A stretch of 64,000 bases of DNA from Tautonia plasticadhaerens (GCF_007752535.1 NZ_CP036426.1:3410001-3474000); one strand, 5' to 3'; positions 17,301-26,580 are shown, numbered from the stretch's first letter. Translations and numbers: made by a program. Notes: generated by a model not told the origin, from the letters alone.

Positions 17301-19514
17301 CGTGTCGCCGCCGGTGATCGTGTCGCCGGCCTGGCCGCCGACGACGTTCTCGACGTTGACCAGCTCGGCGACCCCCGTGGCGGTGGCCTCGGTGCCGACC
17401 AGGAGGATCTGGCCCCGGATCTCGCCGGCGGGGAAGTCGGTGGTGTGGATGTTGAAGTAGACCAGGCCGTTGCGGAGGTCCTCGACCAGCTCGGGGGTCA
17501 GCGGCTGGGCGTCGGTCGAGGTCCAGACGCCGGAGAAGGTGCCGTCGGGCACCGTCGAGCCGTTCAGCTCGGCCGGGGTCAGGGGCCGGACGATCGGCGC
17601 GTTCTCCCCGGGCGTCGCCGGGGCGTGGAAGTGGGCGCCGATCGCGCCGAGCAGCTGCCCGACCAGGCCCTCGTAGGTGACGGTGAAGGTCAGCTCCGTG
17701 CCGGCCGCGTTCAGGACGAAGGTGCCGATGCCCGTCGCCGGGGAGGAGGTGGGGGGCACCTCCTGGGCGCCGTCCAGCACGGCCCGGTAGGACTGCGGGC
17801 CGGTGTCGAGGTCGACGGTGATGGGGGTGGTGTAGCCGTCGTAGCTGATCGTGTCGCTGCCGGCGCCGCCGTCGATCCGGCCGGCGAGCACCGAGCCGCC
17901 GTCGAGGAAGGCGAAGGCGTCGTTGCCCTCGTCGCCCATCAGGTTGACGGCCGTCAGGTCGGCCACCCCGGAGAGGTCGGCGACGACGAACGTGTCGTCG
18001 CCGAGCCTGCCGTTGACGTCCAGCACCTCGACGGCGCCGATGTCCAGGGTGAACGGCCCGGGCGAGGTCCGGGAGAACGAGAGCCGGCCCGGCGTGGCCC
18101 CCTCGACGATCTCGAAGGCGTCGGCCGCCGAGGAGCCGTTGACGACCTGGGTATCCGTGCCGATCCCGCCCTCGATCGTGTCGCTGCCGTCGGTGTTGTT
18201 CCAGATGATCGTGTCGTCGTCCGACTCCAGCGGGCCGTCGGCCAGCACCGTCAGGCCGCCGACCGGGATCGTCCCGTCGCCGATGTCGCCGACGGGCGTG
18301 GCCGCCCCGCTGACCAGGTCGATTTCATAGAGCCCGGCCGAGCCGTCGACGACCATCGAGGCCAGCGCCCGGTCGGATCCGGGCAGGATGTCGAAGCCGA
18401 GCACCGCGGTCACGTCCCCCACCCCCAGCTCGCCGATCGTGCTCAGCGTGCCGTCGTTGGGCGGGTTCTGCGCGGCCAGGATGTCGAGGCCGGTGTCGAT
18501 GTCGAAGAGGGCCGTCGAGGTCGCCCCGGCGACCGGGTTGAAGTAGGCGGCCCCCACGACATTGGGGTCGGCCCCCTCGTTGGGGTCGCCGGTCGCATAG
18601 GCCAGCGCCCCGTCGACCGTGGCCGCGCCGCTGGCGACGTCGACCCGGAGGTCCTGGTCGGCGTCGCTGACGATCCGGAGCAGGTCGACGGTCGGGTTGA
18701 AGTCGACGCCGAAGTCGGTGCCGTCCAGGGCCTCGGAGACCATGGAGGCGATCGTCGCGGCCCCGGTCTCGGGGTCGATCGTATACAGCCGGCCGGTCCC
18801 CGCCTCGTTGGTCAGGGCGTAGATCTGGCCGGTCGACGGCCGGGCGTCGATGCCGACGATCGTCTCGGCCCCGGGGATGTCGGTGATCGGCGTCGTCGAG
18901 AGGATCACCGTCGGGTCGTCGGCCGAGAACCGCAGCAGGGCCACCCCCGTCGCGTCCAGCCCGACGAGCGTGGCGGCCTCGTCGCCCGAGGTGTCGCCGA
19001 AGATCTGGTCGCCCCCCTGGCCGCCGACCAGGGTGTCGTCCCCGGTGCCGCCCTGGATCGTGTCGGCGCCCCCCAGGCCGAAGATCATGTCGTCGCCGGC
19101 GCCGCCGAGCAGGGCGTCGGCCAGGGCCGAGCCGATGATCGTGTCGTCCCCGGCGAGGCCGTCGACCGACACCTCGGCCAGGTTCTCGAAGCCGGTGGCC
19201 GAGACGGCCCCCAGGTCGATCGCGTTGCCGCCGGGCCCGCCGGTCACGTCGATCGAGATGACGTCGGTCGCCGCCAGGGCGCCCGAGTCCGGGTCGGCGC
19301 CGTTGACCAGGACGTTGCCGCCGGAGAGGCCGACCGTGATCGCGTCCGCCGCGTCGCTGGCGATCGTCAGCACGCCGGCGGCGAAGCTCGACGTGACGGC
19401 CAGCAGCGTCCGCTCCTCCAGCCGGTCGACCGTCGGCCGACGCCTCCGGGCCGCCCCCCCGGGGCTGATCCGGGCCGACCGGTCCCGACGACGTCCGAGG
19501 TTCCCATGTGCCAT
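14397..19514 (-). CDS. Giant modular surface protein (RTX, DUF4394 x2, CHRD, FG-GAP repeats)
   Basis: Starting at ATG 19514, the ~1,705-residue product begins with an Arg-rich leader and TVDRLEERTLLA, an element often seen at the N-terminus of very large planctomycete extracellular proteins. RTX-type nonapeptides follow (GGAGDDMIFGLGGAD, GGTGDDTLVGGQGGD). Next is a DUF4394 unit (GTGRLYTIDPETGAATI, DFGVDFNPTVDLLRIVSD) and a CHRD unit (YRAVLDGAQEVPPTSS, ending FPAGEIRGQILLVG). More RTX units and a second DUF4394 copy come after. The C-terminal ~350 residues carry FG-GAP/VCBS-like repeats (GDYDGDGIADLSSY, ADYDADGKADIATFRP, ADYNGDGRDDIGLFR) with DxDxDG calcium sites. It is probably a Ca-binding, cell-surface or secreted structural protein. 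The repeating NNxDGSDxI-DGGxGxD and DIGxVE-LDV blocks show internal duplication. Confidence 0.88.
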   Translation of the reverse strand: MAHGNLGRRRDRSARISPGGAARRRRPTVDRLEERTLLAVTSSFAAGVLTIASDAADAITVGLSGGNVLVNGADPDSGALAATDVISIDVTGGPGGNAIDLGAVSATGFENLAEVSVDGLAGDDTIIGSALADALLGGAGDDMIFGLGGADTIQGGTGDDTLVGGQGGDQIFGDTSGDEAATLVGLDATGVALLRFSADDPTVILSTTPITDIPGAETIVGIDARPSTGQIYALTNEAGTGRLYTIDPETGAATIASMVSEALDGTDFGVDFNPTVDLLRIVSDADQDLRVDVASGAATVDGALAYATGDPNEGADPNVVGAAYFNPVAGATSTALFDIDTGLDILAAQNPPNDGTLSTIGELGVGDVTAVLGFDILPGSDRALASMVVDGSAGLYEIDLVSGAATPVGDIGDGTIPVGGLTVLADGPLESDDDTIIWNNTDGSDTIEGGIGTDTQVVNGSSAADAFEIVEGATPGRLSFSRTSPGPFTLDIGAVEVLDVNGRLGDDTFVVADLSGVADLTAVNLMGDEGNDAFAFLDGGSVLAGRIDGGAGSDTISYDGYTTPITVDLDTGPQSYRAVLDGAQEVPPTSSPATGIGTFVLNAAGTELTFTVTYEGLVGQLLGAIGAHFHAPATPGENAPIVRPLTPAELNGSTVPDGTFSGVWTSTDAQPLTPELVEDLRNGLVYFNIHTTDFPAGEIRGQILLVGTEATATGVAELVNVENVVGGQAGDTITGGDTANSLVGGRGGDTIMGGSGDDTIIWNNGDGSDLIDGQEGVDTQVVNGAPAGDDFEVSANGTRLSFQRTNLIPFTLDIGTVEALEVNAGLGTDTVTINDLTGVADLERIDVDGESDNDSIDATALPAGLVAATLRGGPGNDTILGSQGDDSIFGGQGDDTIVGGRGADQIVAGITAEDALFAAVTSDNTALIFTADATAVVDTVTFTGLEEGETVIGADYRAGEALDVLYLVTDQGRIYTSPPTGEVTLLSTLTADPDDPTDPFDGLDGTSFGVDFNPVPDRLRVVSNTGQNLRIDVDTGATITDGDLAFAAGDPNAGGTPDVVAAAYTNSVAGATSTMLFDVDATLDALLSQLPPNDGTLNTIGLLGADTSEQAGLDILPGAEQTAFASLTVGGVVGLYRVDLSTGSALLVGTIGDGTAPIVGLAAAPDNDTIIWNNGDGSDVVDGGLGVDVQQVNGSGADETFAISAGPGGRVLFQRTNPGPFSIDLGTVERIEVSSVGGNDSVTVGDLGTVEGLVGISADLGEGDDLLDASGLVAALPVVGGGGDGNDTLIGGPGNDTLDGGPGNNRLVPNAGENVVRNGKTTAGDYDGDGIADLSSYLFDEFLGAGIFQLELSTGGQRVEQFSGLSENDIPITGDFDGDGLADLAVVQPFGNDTQPDASVWAYIQSSDDTRVEIPFGATGALDRPAPADYDGDAITDLATFRADSDLTPGAAEWFVRPSSDVNAGFRVVFGAPGGTDLPAIADYDADGKADIATFRPIPTAQDLANGVPQVAQTFILPSGVNQPLYATTAGAQRFLFGAPDNADQPVPADYNGDGRDDIGLFRSVTDLPTGDRWFILPSSGAFPGVANGFPVNFGEDGDIAAVSDYTGDGAPDLAVYDTDAGIWTIGDTDGNTTSTRTFNPTGLPAVPVLSPLFFRLSFTGNIPAASTALARAEADPGTGSASRGLLGPLVDEVLDDLDDLPNLD

Positions 19515-20007
19515 CTTCTGCGTCTCCCTGGTGTGATTCGCCCCGGGCCGGGCCCCGTCCGGGCCGTACCCGATCGTCATCGGGACCTCGTGTCCGACCG
19601 CCGCGTCCTTCGCGTCCTGGATCTCGGCAATCCGCCGGGCCGGCCGTCAACCGCCCTTCCATACCACCTACATTCGCCCACCGGCCCGGGACACGACCTC
19701 GGGGGAAACACCCCGCTCCCCGGAAACCGGGCGGGCCTCGCAAGCGGGACGACCCCCCTATCCCCTCGGATTGCCGGATTCCTCCTAGCTACCGCAAATC
19801 TTCGGACAAGTCCACGGTTTCTTTCGGCGTCGAAAAAATAGGAGGCCTGGTATGGCGTCTCCGGCCCCCGACGCCGGACGCCCCCTGGACGATCGGCCGG
19901 CCGGGCCGACAAGATAGGACCGGGCCCCGCGCCCTCGGGACCGGAGGACGGCCCGGCGCGGTCGCCGGCAGGAGGCCCGGATCCCACCCCCGCGAGAATA
20001 CACCGTG
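19515..20007. other. Divergent intergenic region with possible short leader ORF
   Basis: About 490 bp separate two large divergent genes and probably hold both promoters. The composition is locally less GC-rich around 19,790-19,850. A good Shine-Dalgarno sequence (ATAGGAGGCC) at 19,838-19,847 precedes ATG 19,852 and a 21-codon reading frame ending at TAG 19,917. This frame is too short to trust on its own but could be a leader peptide for the downstream peptidase gene. Nothing else is recognisable here. Confidence 0.3.
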
Positions 20008-22854
20008 ATGCAAGCAACGCGCCGAGGCGCCCTCATCGCCGCCCTGGTCCTGGTCGGGGCCGGCCCGGCGACGGCCGCCCCCCAGGACGAGCCCAGACGC
20101 CCCCAGATCCCGGACCTGGGGGTCGAGACCTACGCCCTGCCCAACGGCCTGGAGGTGATCCTCCACGAGGACCACACCATCCCCGTCGTGGCGGTGAACG
20201 TCTGGTACAAGGTCGGCTCCAAGGACGAGGCCGAGGGCCGCACCGGCTTCGCCCACCTCTTCGAGCACCTGATGTTCCAGGGCTCCCAGAACCTCGAGGG
20301 GGAGTACTTCGCCCCGCTGGAGCCGATCGGCGCCGACCTCAACGGCAGCACCAACACCGACCGCACCAATTACTACGAGGTCGTCCCCAGCAACGCCCTG
20401 GAGCTGGCCCTCTGGCTGGAGGCCGACCGCATGGGCTTCCTGCTGCCCACCTTGACGCAGGAGTCGCTGGACAACCAGCGGGACGTGGTCAAGAACGAGC
20501 GGCGCCAGCGGATCGACAACGTCCCCTACGGCCAGGTCCAGGAGCGGATCCTCGGCGCCCTCTACCCGGGCGACCACCCCTACCACCACAGCGTCATCGG
20601 CTCGATGGAGGACCTCTCGGCCGCCACCCTGGACGACGTGAAGAACTTCTTCCGGCGGTACTACAACCCGAACAACGCCAGCCTCTGCCTGGCCGGCGAC
20701 TTCGACCCGGCCGAGGCGAAGGCCCTGATCGAGAAGTACTTCGGCCCCATCCCCGCCGGCCCCGAGCCCGAGCCGATCCCGACCCGGGTGCCGACCCTGG
20801 ACGTGTCGGTGGACCTGGCGATCACCGACCGAGTCTCGCTCCCCCGGGTGTACCTCTCCTGGCCGACCGTACCCCAGGGGCACCCGGACGAGCAGGCGCT
20901 CGACGTGCTCGGCGACGTGCTCGGCCAGCTCGACAAGGAGAGCCGGCTGGAGAAGGCGATGGTCTACGACGAGCCGCTGGCCAGCCAGGTCTTCGCCTAC
21001 CACGGCGCCGACGCCCTCTCGGGCACCTTCGCCGTGATCGCCACCGGCCGGCCCGACGGCGTGCTCGACGACCTCGTGGCGGTGATCGACCGGGAGATCG
21101 CCCGGCTCCAGCGGGAGGGGGCGACCCCGGACGAGGTGCTCAAGTCGCAGAACACGACCGAGAGCGGCCTGGTCTTCGGCCTCCAGGACGTCGGCACCCG
21201 GGCCGACTTCTTTAACAGCAACAACGTCAACTTCGGCGACCCGCTCGCCTACCGGGACCGGCTCCAGGAGCTCTTCGACGTGACCGCCGAGGACGTCCGT
21301 CGGGTCGCCAACCAGTACCTGACCCCCGACCGGGTCCGGATGGACGTGACCCCCGGCTCGCCGACCCCCCGGCCCCCCGAGGTGGCCTCGAACGCCGCCC
21401 GGGACGTCGAGTTCGTGGCCGAGGACCCGGCGATCGAGGACGCCTTCGACCGCTCGATCCAGCCCGGGACCGGCGAGGCCCCCGAGTTCTCCCCGCCCCC
21501 GGTCGAGCGCCGGGCCCTGGAGAACGGCCTGGAGGTGTTGGTCGTCAGCCGCCCGCAACTGCCGATCCTGACGATGGACCTGGTCGTCAAGGGGGGGGGC
21601 GCGCTGGTGCCCGAGGCCAAGGACGGCGTCGCCGAGCTGCTCGCCGACCTCTTGACCGAGGGGACCGCCGACAAGGACGCCCAGGAGCTGGCCGGGGCCC
21701 TCTCCCGGATCGGGGCCTCGATCTATGCCTCGGCGGGGATCGAGGCGATGACCGTCTCCCTCTCCACGCTGACCAAGCACACCGACGACGCCCTCGACCT
21801 GTTCGCCGAAGTGGTGCTCAACCCCGCCTTCCGGGACGCCGACCTCGAACGCCAGCGGGACCTGCTGCTGGCCGGCCTGCTCCGGCAACGGGACAGCGCC
21901 ACCTCGATCGCCGACAACGTCTTCCCGATCCTGCTCTACGGCGAGTCCCACCCCTACGGCCGGCCCGTCGAGGGGACCCTGGAGACGGTGCCGTCGATCA
22001 CCCGGGACGACGTGGCCGCGTTCCACTCCCTGCTGTTCCGGCCCAACAACGCCGCCCTGATCGTCGTCGGCGACACGACGGCCGACGCCATCGTCGACCG
22101 GCTCGAGCGGTCGCCGATCGGCCGCTGGGCCCCCGGCGAGGTGCCCGCCTTCAACCTCCCCGAGCCCGCGCCGTCCCCGGCCGGGACGCTCTACCTGGTC
22201 GACCGGCCCGAGTCGGCCCAGTCGGTGCTCTCGGTCGGCGAGATCGGCCTGCCCCGAGACACGCCGGACTACTTCCCGGCCACCCTGCTCAACGCCGTCT
22301 TCGGCGGCCAGTTCTCCAGCCGGATCAACCTGAACCTGCGGGAGGACAAGGGCTACACCTACGGCGCCCGCTCCGGGTTCTCCTTCCGCAAGGGTGCCGG
22401 CCCCTTCTCGGCCGGGGCCTCGGTGCAGACGGCCGTCACCGCCCCGGCGCTCTCGGAGCTGCACCGCGAGCTGGTCGAGATCACCGGGGACCGCCCCGTG
22501 ACCGAGCAGGAGCTGGCCGACGCCCGGGGCAAGCTCGTCCTCGGCTTCCCCGGCGACTTCGAGACCGCCGGGAGCGTCGCCTCGCAGCTGGAGGCCCTGG
22601 TCCTCTACGGCCTGCCGGACGACTACTTCACCACCTACCAGGACGCGCTGGAGGCCGTCACGCTGGAGCAGGTCCGGGAGGCGGCGACGCGGCACCTCCA
22701 CCCGGGCAAGATGACCATGCTCGTCGTCGGCGACCGCGACGCGATCGCCTCGGAGCTGGAGTCCCTGCCGTTCGTGCCCTCGATCACCCTGCGGGATCCC
22801 CAGGGCGACCCGGTCGAATCTGCCGACGGGGCCGAATCCGAAGGCGGGCGCTGA
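20008..22854 (+). CDS. M16-family zinc peptidase, double domain, secreted
   Basis: The ~948-residue protein has a signal peptide (RRGALIAALVLVGAGPATAA) and two M16 peptidase halves. The N-half carries the inverted zinc motif AHLFEHLMFQG (HxxEH, about residue 82) with the downstream Glu in NERRQRIDN. The C-half (from ~495, RRALENGLEVLVVSRPQLP) lacks HxxEH and is the regulatory-type half, with the R/Y-containing LREDKGYTYGARSGF segment. This is the usual layout of bacterial pitrilysin-like periplasmic peptidases, which degrade short or unfolded peptides in a clam-shell chamber. GTG 20005 is an alternative start directly before ATG 20008. It may act with the zinc protease encoded at 23,569. Confidence 0.92.
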   Translation: MQATRRGALIAALVLVGAGPATAAPQDEPRRPQIPDLGVETYALPNGLEVILHEDHTIPVVAVNVWYKVGSKDEAEGRTGFAHLFEHLMFQGSQNLEGEYFAPLEPIGADLNGSTNTDRTNYYEVVPSNALELALWLEADRMGFLLPTLTQESLDNQRDVVKNERRQRIDNVPYGQVQERILGALYPGDHPYHHSVIGSMEDLSAATLDDVKNFFRRYYNPNNASLCLAGDFDPAEAKALIEKYFGPIPAGPEPEPIPTRVPTLDVSVDLAITDRVSLPRVYLSWPTVPQGHPDEQALDVLGDVLGQLDKESRLEKAMVYDEPLASQVFAYHGADALSGTFAVIATGRPDGVLDDLVAVIDREIARLQREGATPDEVLKSQNTTESGLVFGLQDVGTRADFFNSNNVNFGDPLAYRDRLQELFDVTAEDVRRVANQYLTPDRVRMDVTPGSPTPRPPEVASNAARDVEFVAEDPAIEDAFDRSIQPGTGEAPEFSPPPVERRALENGLEVLVVSRPQLPILTMDLVVKGGGALVPEAKDGVAELLADLLTEGTADKDAQELAGALSRIGASIYASAGIEAMTVSLSTLTKHTDDALDLFAEVVLNPAFRDADLERQRDLLLAGLLRQRDSATSIADNVFPILLYGESHPYGRPVEGTLETVPSITRDDVAAFHSLLFRPNNAALIVVGDTTADAIVDRLERSPIGRWAPGEVPAFNLPEPAPSPAGTLYLVDRPESAQSVLSVGEIGLPRDTPDYFPATLLNAVFGGQFSSRINLNLREDKGYTYGARSGFSFRKGAGPFSAGASVQTAVTAPALSELHRELVEITGDRPVTEQELADARGKLVLGFPGDFETAGSVASQLEALVLYGLPDDYFTTYQDALEAVTLEQVREAATRHLHPGKMTMLVVGDRDAIASELESLPFVPSITLRDPQGDPVESADGAESEGGR

Positions 22855-22996
22855 GTGCCAGACTCCCGTCGCCCGAGGCCCCCGGGGGCGGCCCGATCGG
22901 CCGTCCCCGGGCCCCGGGAGACGGGGGAGGCGTCTCGCCTTCGCCCGGACGAGGACAGGGCCGGGCCGTCGGCGTCGGCCGGCGAGCCGGGCCGCA

Positions 22997-23179
22997 TCAC
23001 CTGCCGAGGTCGATCCGCAGCAACACCCCCAATCCGCTGACTATCAAGACGATCAGATTCGCGACGAAGGCGATCGACGAGTCGGCGGACCTCGAAAAGA
23101 GGATCGCCAGGAACGTCCCGGCTGAAACGCTAAAGATGGCAATACAGAGCCAGAGGGAAAGATCACTCAGGCGGTGCAA
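22997..23179 (-). CDS. Small two-helix membrane protein, unknown
   Basis: This 60-residue frame uses TTG 23179 as its start; AAAGGA lies about 11 bases upstream. Two hydrophobic helices are visible: WLCIAIFSVSAGTFLAILF and FVANLIVLIVSGLGVLLRI. The region is distinctly less GC-rich than its neighbours, and codon use differs from the flanking peptidase genes, which hints at a recent arrival. No family is recognised, and the call rests only on the membrane pattern and the ribosome site. The 389-bp gap that follows (23,180-23,568) shows nothing I can name. Confidence 0.4.
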   Translation of the reverse strand: MHRLSDLSLWLCIAIFSVSAGTFLAILFSRSADSSIAFVANLIVLIVSGLGVLLRIDLGR

Positions 23180-23568
23180 CGTCGCCCGGGTCCTTTCGGT
23201 ACGAGCAGGATCGGGAACGAGGCGGTCTGCTCGAATACGAGGCCGGCGACCGCCGGGTGACCGATGTCGACCAAATCCGACATCACCGGAACGCTCGGCT
23301 CCCCTGCATCCCCTCCATGATCGCGGCGCGACTCGCCGGGCGACCGTCCCCGCCGGGTCGCCTCCCCGTCCCTCGAACCGGGTCCAGGGGAGTGCGACCG
23401 GCCGAGGCTCCCGCCTGGCGAAGCTTCGCCAACCCTGCTAAATTACCAGATCGCCCTGAAATCCTACGGGGACCGTCCCGGCCCTGTCTTGCCCCTCACG
23501 CAAGATCCGCCCCGGGCGGGGACGTCTCCATCGCCATCGTGCATCGATCACGACCGAGGAGACACCGA

Positions 23569-26079
23569 ATGATTCGCTTCCCCTGGGCCACCGGACTGCT
23601 CGCGATGCTCCTGCTCGCCGGCCTGCCGGGGCCCTCGATCGCGCAGGACGAGCCCGAGCCGAAGGACGACGAGCCCAAGGCCGAGGCCGACGAGGGCAAG
23701 AAGGACGACGAGAAGGAGGACGCGTCGGAGTCAAAGAACGGCGTGAAGCCCTACGACGAGGTGATCACCGAGGACGCGACGACCGACCCCGGCCTGTTCC
23801 TCGTCCACCGGGCCGACGGCAAGGTCTACTACGAGATCCCGACCGACGCCCTCGACGTCCCCATGCTCTGGGTGACCCAGATCGCCCAGACCTCGAAGGG
23901 CCGGGACATCATGGGCACCCTCGGCGACGACCTGGTCGTCCGCTGGGAGCTCCGGGAGGACGACGAGAAGATCCTCCTCCGCCAGGTCCGCTTCGCCATG
24001 AGGGCCGAGGAGGGCGACCCGATCGCCGGGGCCGTCGAGGCGTCGAACCTCTCCCCCATCATCATGGCCTTCCCCGTGGCCGCCTACGGCAAGGACAAGG
24101 CCCCGGTGGTCGACGTGACCGGCCTGTTCACCGAGGACGTGGCCGAGCTGAGCGTGAAGGAACGCCTGGGGGCCGAGCGGGTCGACCCCAAGCGGACCTT
24201 CATCGAGCAGGCCAAGTCCTTCCCGGAGAACGTCGAGGTCAAGGTCCTGACCACCTACAACCCCCGCCCCCCCCGGGGGGGCGACGACGGCCCCCCGGCC
24301 TTCTTCGGCCCCTCCGGGGACGACACGATCACGGCGGTCGTCCACCACAGCATGGTCAAGCTGCCGGACGACCCGATGGAGCCCCGCCGCTACGACGACC
24401 GGGTCGGCTACTTCACCGTCGGCTTCGACGACTACTCCAGCGACGAGCACCAGGTCGACGAGATCCGCTACATCACCCGATGGCGCCTGGAGAAGGAGGA
24501 TCCCGAGGCCGAGGTCAGCGACCCCGTCGAGCCGATCGTCTTCTACGTCGGCCGGGAGGTCCCCGAGAAGTGGCGGCCGTTCGTGAAGCAGGGGATCGAG
24601 GCCTGGCAGGGGGCCTTCGAGGAGGCCGGCTTCTCCAACGCGATCCTCGCGAAGGACGCCCCCGACCCGAGGGAGGACCCCGACTGGGACGCCGAGGACG
24701 CGCGGTACAGCTCCATCCGGTGGCTGCCCACCGACGTCCAGAACGCGATGGGCCCCCACGTCCACGACCCGAGGACCGGCGAGATCCTCGAGTCCGACAT
24801 CCAGATGTATCACAACGTCATCAAGCTCTGCCGGGACTGGTACTTCGTCCAGGCCTCGCCCAACGACGAGCGGGCCCAGGACCTCCCCCTGCCCGACGAC
24901 CTGATGGGGGAGCTGATCGCCTACGTCGTCAGCCACGAGGTCGGCCACACGCTCGGCTTCCCGCACAACATGAAGGCCAGCTCGTCCTACACCGTCGAGG
25001 AGCTCCGCAGCAAGGAATTCACGGAGGAGTACGGCACCGAGGCGTCGATCATGGACTACGGCCGGTTCAACTACGTCGCCCAGCCCGGCGACGGCGCCCG
25101 GCTCATCCCCATCATCGGCCCCTATGACGAGTTCGCCGTCGAGTGGGGCTACCGCCGGTTCGAGAGCGAGGAGGCCGAGGAGCAGGGGCTCGCCGCGCTG
25201 GTCGAGAAGCAGCTCGACGACCCCAAGCTCCGCTTCGGCGACCCCAACCCCGGCGAGGACCCCTCGCAGCAGACCGAGGACCTCGGCTCCGACCCCGTGC
25301 TCGCCACCGAGCTGGGCCTGAAGAACCTGGAGCGCGTGGCCGGCTTCCTCGTCGAGGCCACCGGCGAGGAGGGGGAGAACTACGACCTCCTCCGCAACAT
25401 GTACGACCAGCTCGTCGGCCAGTTCCGCCGCGAGACCGGCCACGTCGCCAACGTCGTCGGCGGCTTCTACCGCAACAACGCCTGGTACGGCGACGCCGAC
25501 ACGCAGTTCGAGGCCATCGCCCCCGAACAGCAGCAAAAGGCCGTCGCCTTCCTGATCGAGCATGCCTTCCGGACGCCCGAGTTCCTCGTCCGGCCCGACG
25601 TCCTGCTCCGCCTGGAGGCCGACGGCGCCGCCGACCGCATCCTCGGCATGCAGCGGAGCCTGCTCGGCTCCCTGATGGACGAGTCCCGCCTGAAGCGGAT
25701 GGCCGAGCACGCCTCCCGGGCCGACGAGGGGGAGCCGTACCGCCCGATCGACCTGATCCGCGACCTCTCCGACGGCATCTTCGCCGAGCTGGACCCGGAG
25801 CAGGCCGGGGCGATCGACCTCTACCGCCGGAACCTCCAGCGGGCCTACGTCGACATGCTCATCGAGCAGGTCAAGGCCGACTCGAACGTCTCCGACCTGC
25901 CCGCCCTGGCCCGGGGAGAGCTGCGGAGGCTGCTCGACTCGATCCGGGAAGGACTCGCGCCCGACGACGTGGAACGCGACCCGACCTCGCAGTACCACCT
26001 CCAGGACCTCCGGGACCGGATCGCCCAGGCCCTCGACCCCCGAGGCGTCCTCGAGGGCGTCGACGTCGCCGGCGACTGA
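23569..26079 (+). CDS. Secreted zinc-dependent metalloprotease (DUF5117/DUF4953 type)
   Basis: From ATG 23569 (after a GAGGAGACACC ribosome site) the product is ~836 residues. It has a signal peptide (WATGLLAMLLLAGLPGPSIA) and an acidic Lys/Glu/Asp-rich linker (~25-60). A DUF5118/DUF5117-like region contains LFLVHRADGKVYYEIP. The catalytic motif VSHEVGHTLGFPHNMKAS (about 454-471) is a metzincin-like HExxHxxGxxH, followed by the Met-turn-like SIMDYGRFNYVA. The C-terminal half is helical. Such proteins are secreted or periplasmic proteases widespread in Bacteroidetes and Planctomycetes; substrates are unknown. All zinc ligands are present, so activity is expected. The longer upstream in-frame extension is not coding-like. 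Confidence 0.9.
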   Translation: MIRFPWATGLLAMLLLAGLPGPSIAQDEPEPKDDEPKAEADEGKKDDEKEDASESKNGVKPYDEVITEDATTDPGLFLVHRADGKVYYEIPTDALDVPMLWVTQIAQTSKGRDIMGTLGDDLVVRWELREDDEKILLRQVRFAMRAEEGDPIAGAVEASNLSPIIMAFPVAAYGKDKAPVVDVTGLFTEDVAELSVKERLGAERVDPKRTFIEQAKSFPENVEVKVLTTYNPRPPRGGDDGPPAFFGPSGDDTITAVVHHSMVKLPDDPMEPRRYDDRVGYFTVGFDDYSSDEHQVDEIRYITRWRLEKEDPEAEVSDPVEPIVFYVGREVPEKWRPFVKQGIEAWQGAFEEAGFSNAILAKDAPDPREDPDWDAEDARYSSIRWLPTDVQNAMGPHVHDPRTGEILESDIQMYHNVIKLCRDWYFVQASPNDERAQDLPLPDDLMGELIAYVVSHEVGHTLGFPHNMKASSSYTVEELRSKEFTEEYGTEASIMDYGRFNYVAQPGDGARLIPIIGPYDEFAVEWGYRRFESEEAEEQGLAALVEKQLDDPKLRFGDPNPGEDPSQQTEDLGSDPVLATELGLKNLERVAGFLVEATGEEGENYDLLRNMYDQLVGQFRRETGHVANVVGGFYRNNAWYGDADTQFEAIAPEQQQKAVAFLIEHAFRTPEFLVRPDVLLRLEADGAADRILGMQRSLLGSLMDESRLKRMAEHASRADEGEPYRPIDLIRDLSDGIFAELDPEQAGAIDLYRRNLQRAYVDMLIEQVKADSNVSDLPALARGELRRLLDSIREGLAPDDVERDPTSQYHLQDLRDRIAQALDPRGVLEGVDVAGD

Positions 26080-26151
26080 CCCGACCCGATCGGCCGAAGG
26101 CGGCCGGCCCCCCGGGGTCATTCCCGGGGGGTGTGACCTCCGATTGATGTC

Positions 26152-26580
26152 TCAACGAGGCTTCTCTGGCTCGAACTCCATCAGGACGTTCTCGGAACCC
26201 GCCCGACTGGTGAATTCGGTGGGACGGTCTCCTGCGTGGTAGCAAACCTTCAGGCGACCGTCCTCGAACTTGTAGGCCCCCTTGTAGGTGACCTTGTCAT
26301 CGAAGCGAAGGTCGATCGTCTTGGGGTCTTTGCTCGGGTCGATCGAGAAGGTTCCAGGTGCCGCCTTCTCTTCACCGTTTAGGATGCCTGAGGCGGTCAG
26401 TTTGCCTCCGGTGAAGATCCATTTCATGCCCTGTCCAGCGTCGTATCGGTCGATGCCGTTGATTTGCATCGACACCAGAAGCCAAGTCCCTTGGAACCTC
26501 TCCTTGTCCCTCTGAGGCTCAGAGGCTCCCGAAGCGGTCAGGATGTAGAACACGACTGAGTTTATCAGGAGCGTTTTCAT
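26152..26580 (-). CDS. TIGR03067-type secreted protein
   Basis: From ATG 26580 the product is ~142 residues with a short signal peptide (MKTLLINSVVFYILTASGAS). The body fits the TIGR03067 domain pattern common in planctomycetes. RFQGTWLLVSMQINGID opens the domain and GTFSIDPSKDPKTIDLRF follows. YKGAYKFEDGRLKVCYHAG leads to RPTEFTSRAGSENVLMEFE. The domain is a small lipocalin-like beta-barrel candidate with no proven function. Base composition here is clearly lower in GC than the surrounding genes, suggesting transfer or relaxed drift. It is convergent with the metalloprotease gene. Confidence 0.8.
   Translation of the reverse strand: MKTLLINSVVFYILTASGASEPQRDKERFQGTWLLVSMQINGIDRYDAGQGMKWIFTGGKLTASGILNGEEKAAPGTFSIDPSKDPKTIDLRFDDKVTYKGAYKFEDGRLKVCYHAGDRPTEFTSRAGSENVLMEFEPEKPR

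Noticed and set aside
17445..19841. Long plus-strand frame opposite the giant surface protein
   Set aside because: Composition is typical antisense shadow (Arg/Gly/Val/Asp); the minus-strand frame shows clear RTX and DUF4394 motifs.
19789..22701. 970-codon minus-strand frame opposite the M16 peptidase
   Set aside because: The plus strand has a signal peptide and HxxEH motif; the minus frame has no domain and shadow-like composition.
23731..26121. 796-codon minus-strand frame opposite the zinc metalloprotease
   Set aside because: The plus strand carries HExxHxxGxxH and a signal peptide; the antisense frame is Val/Gly/Asp-rich without motifs.
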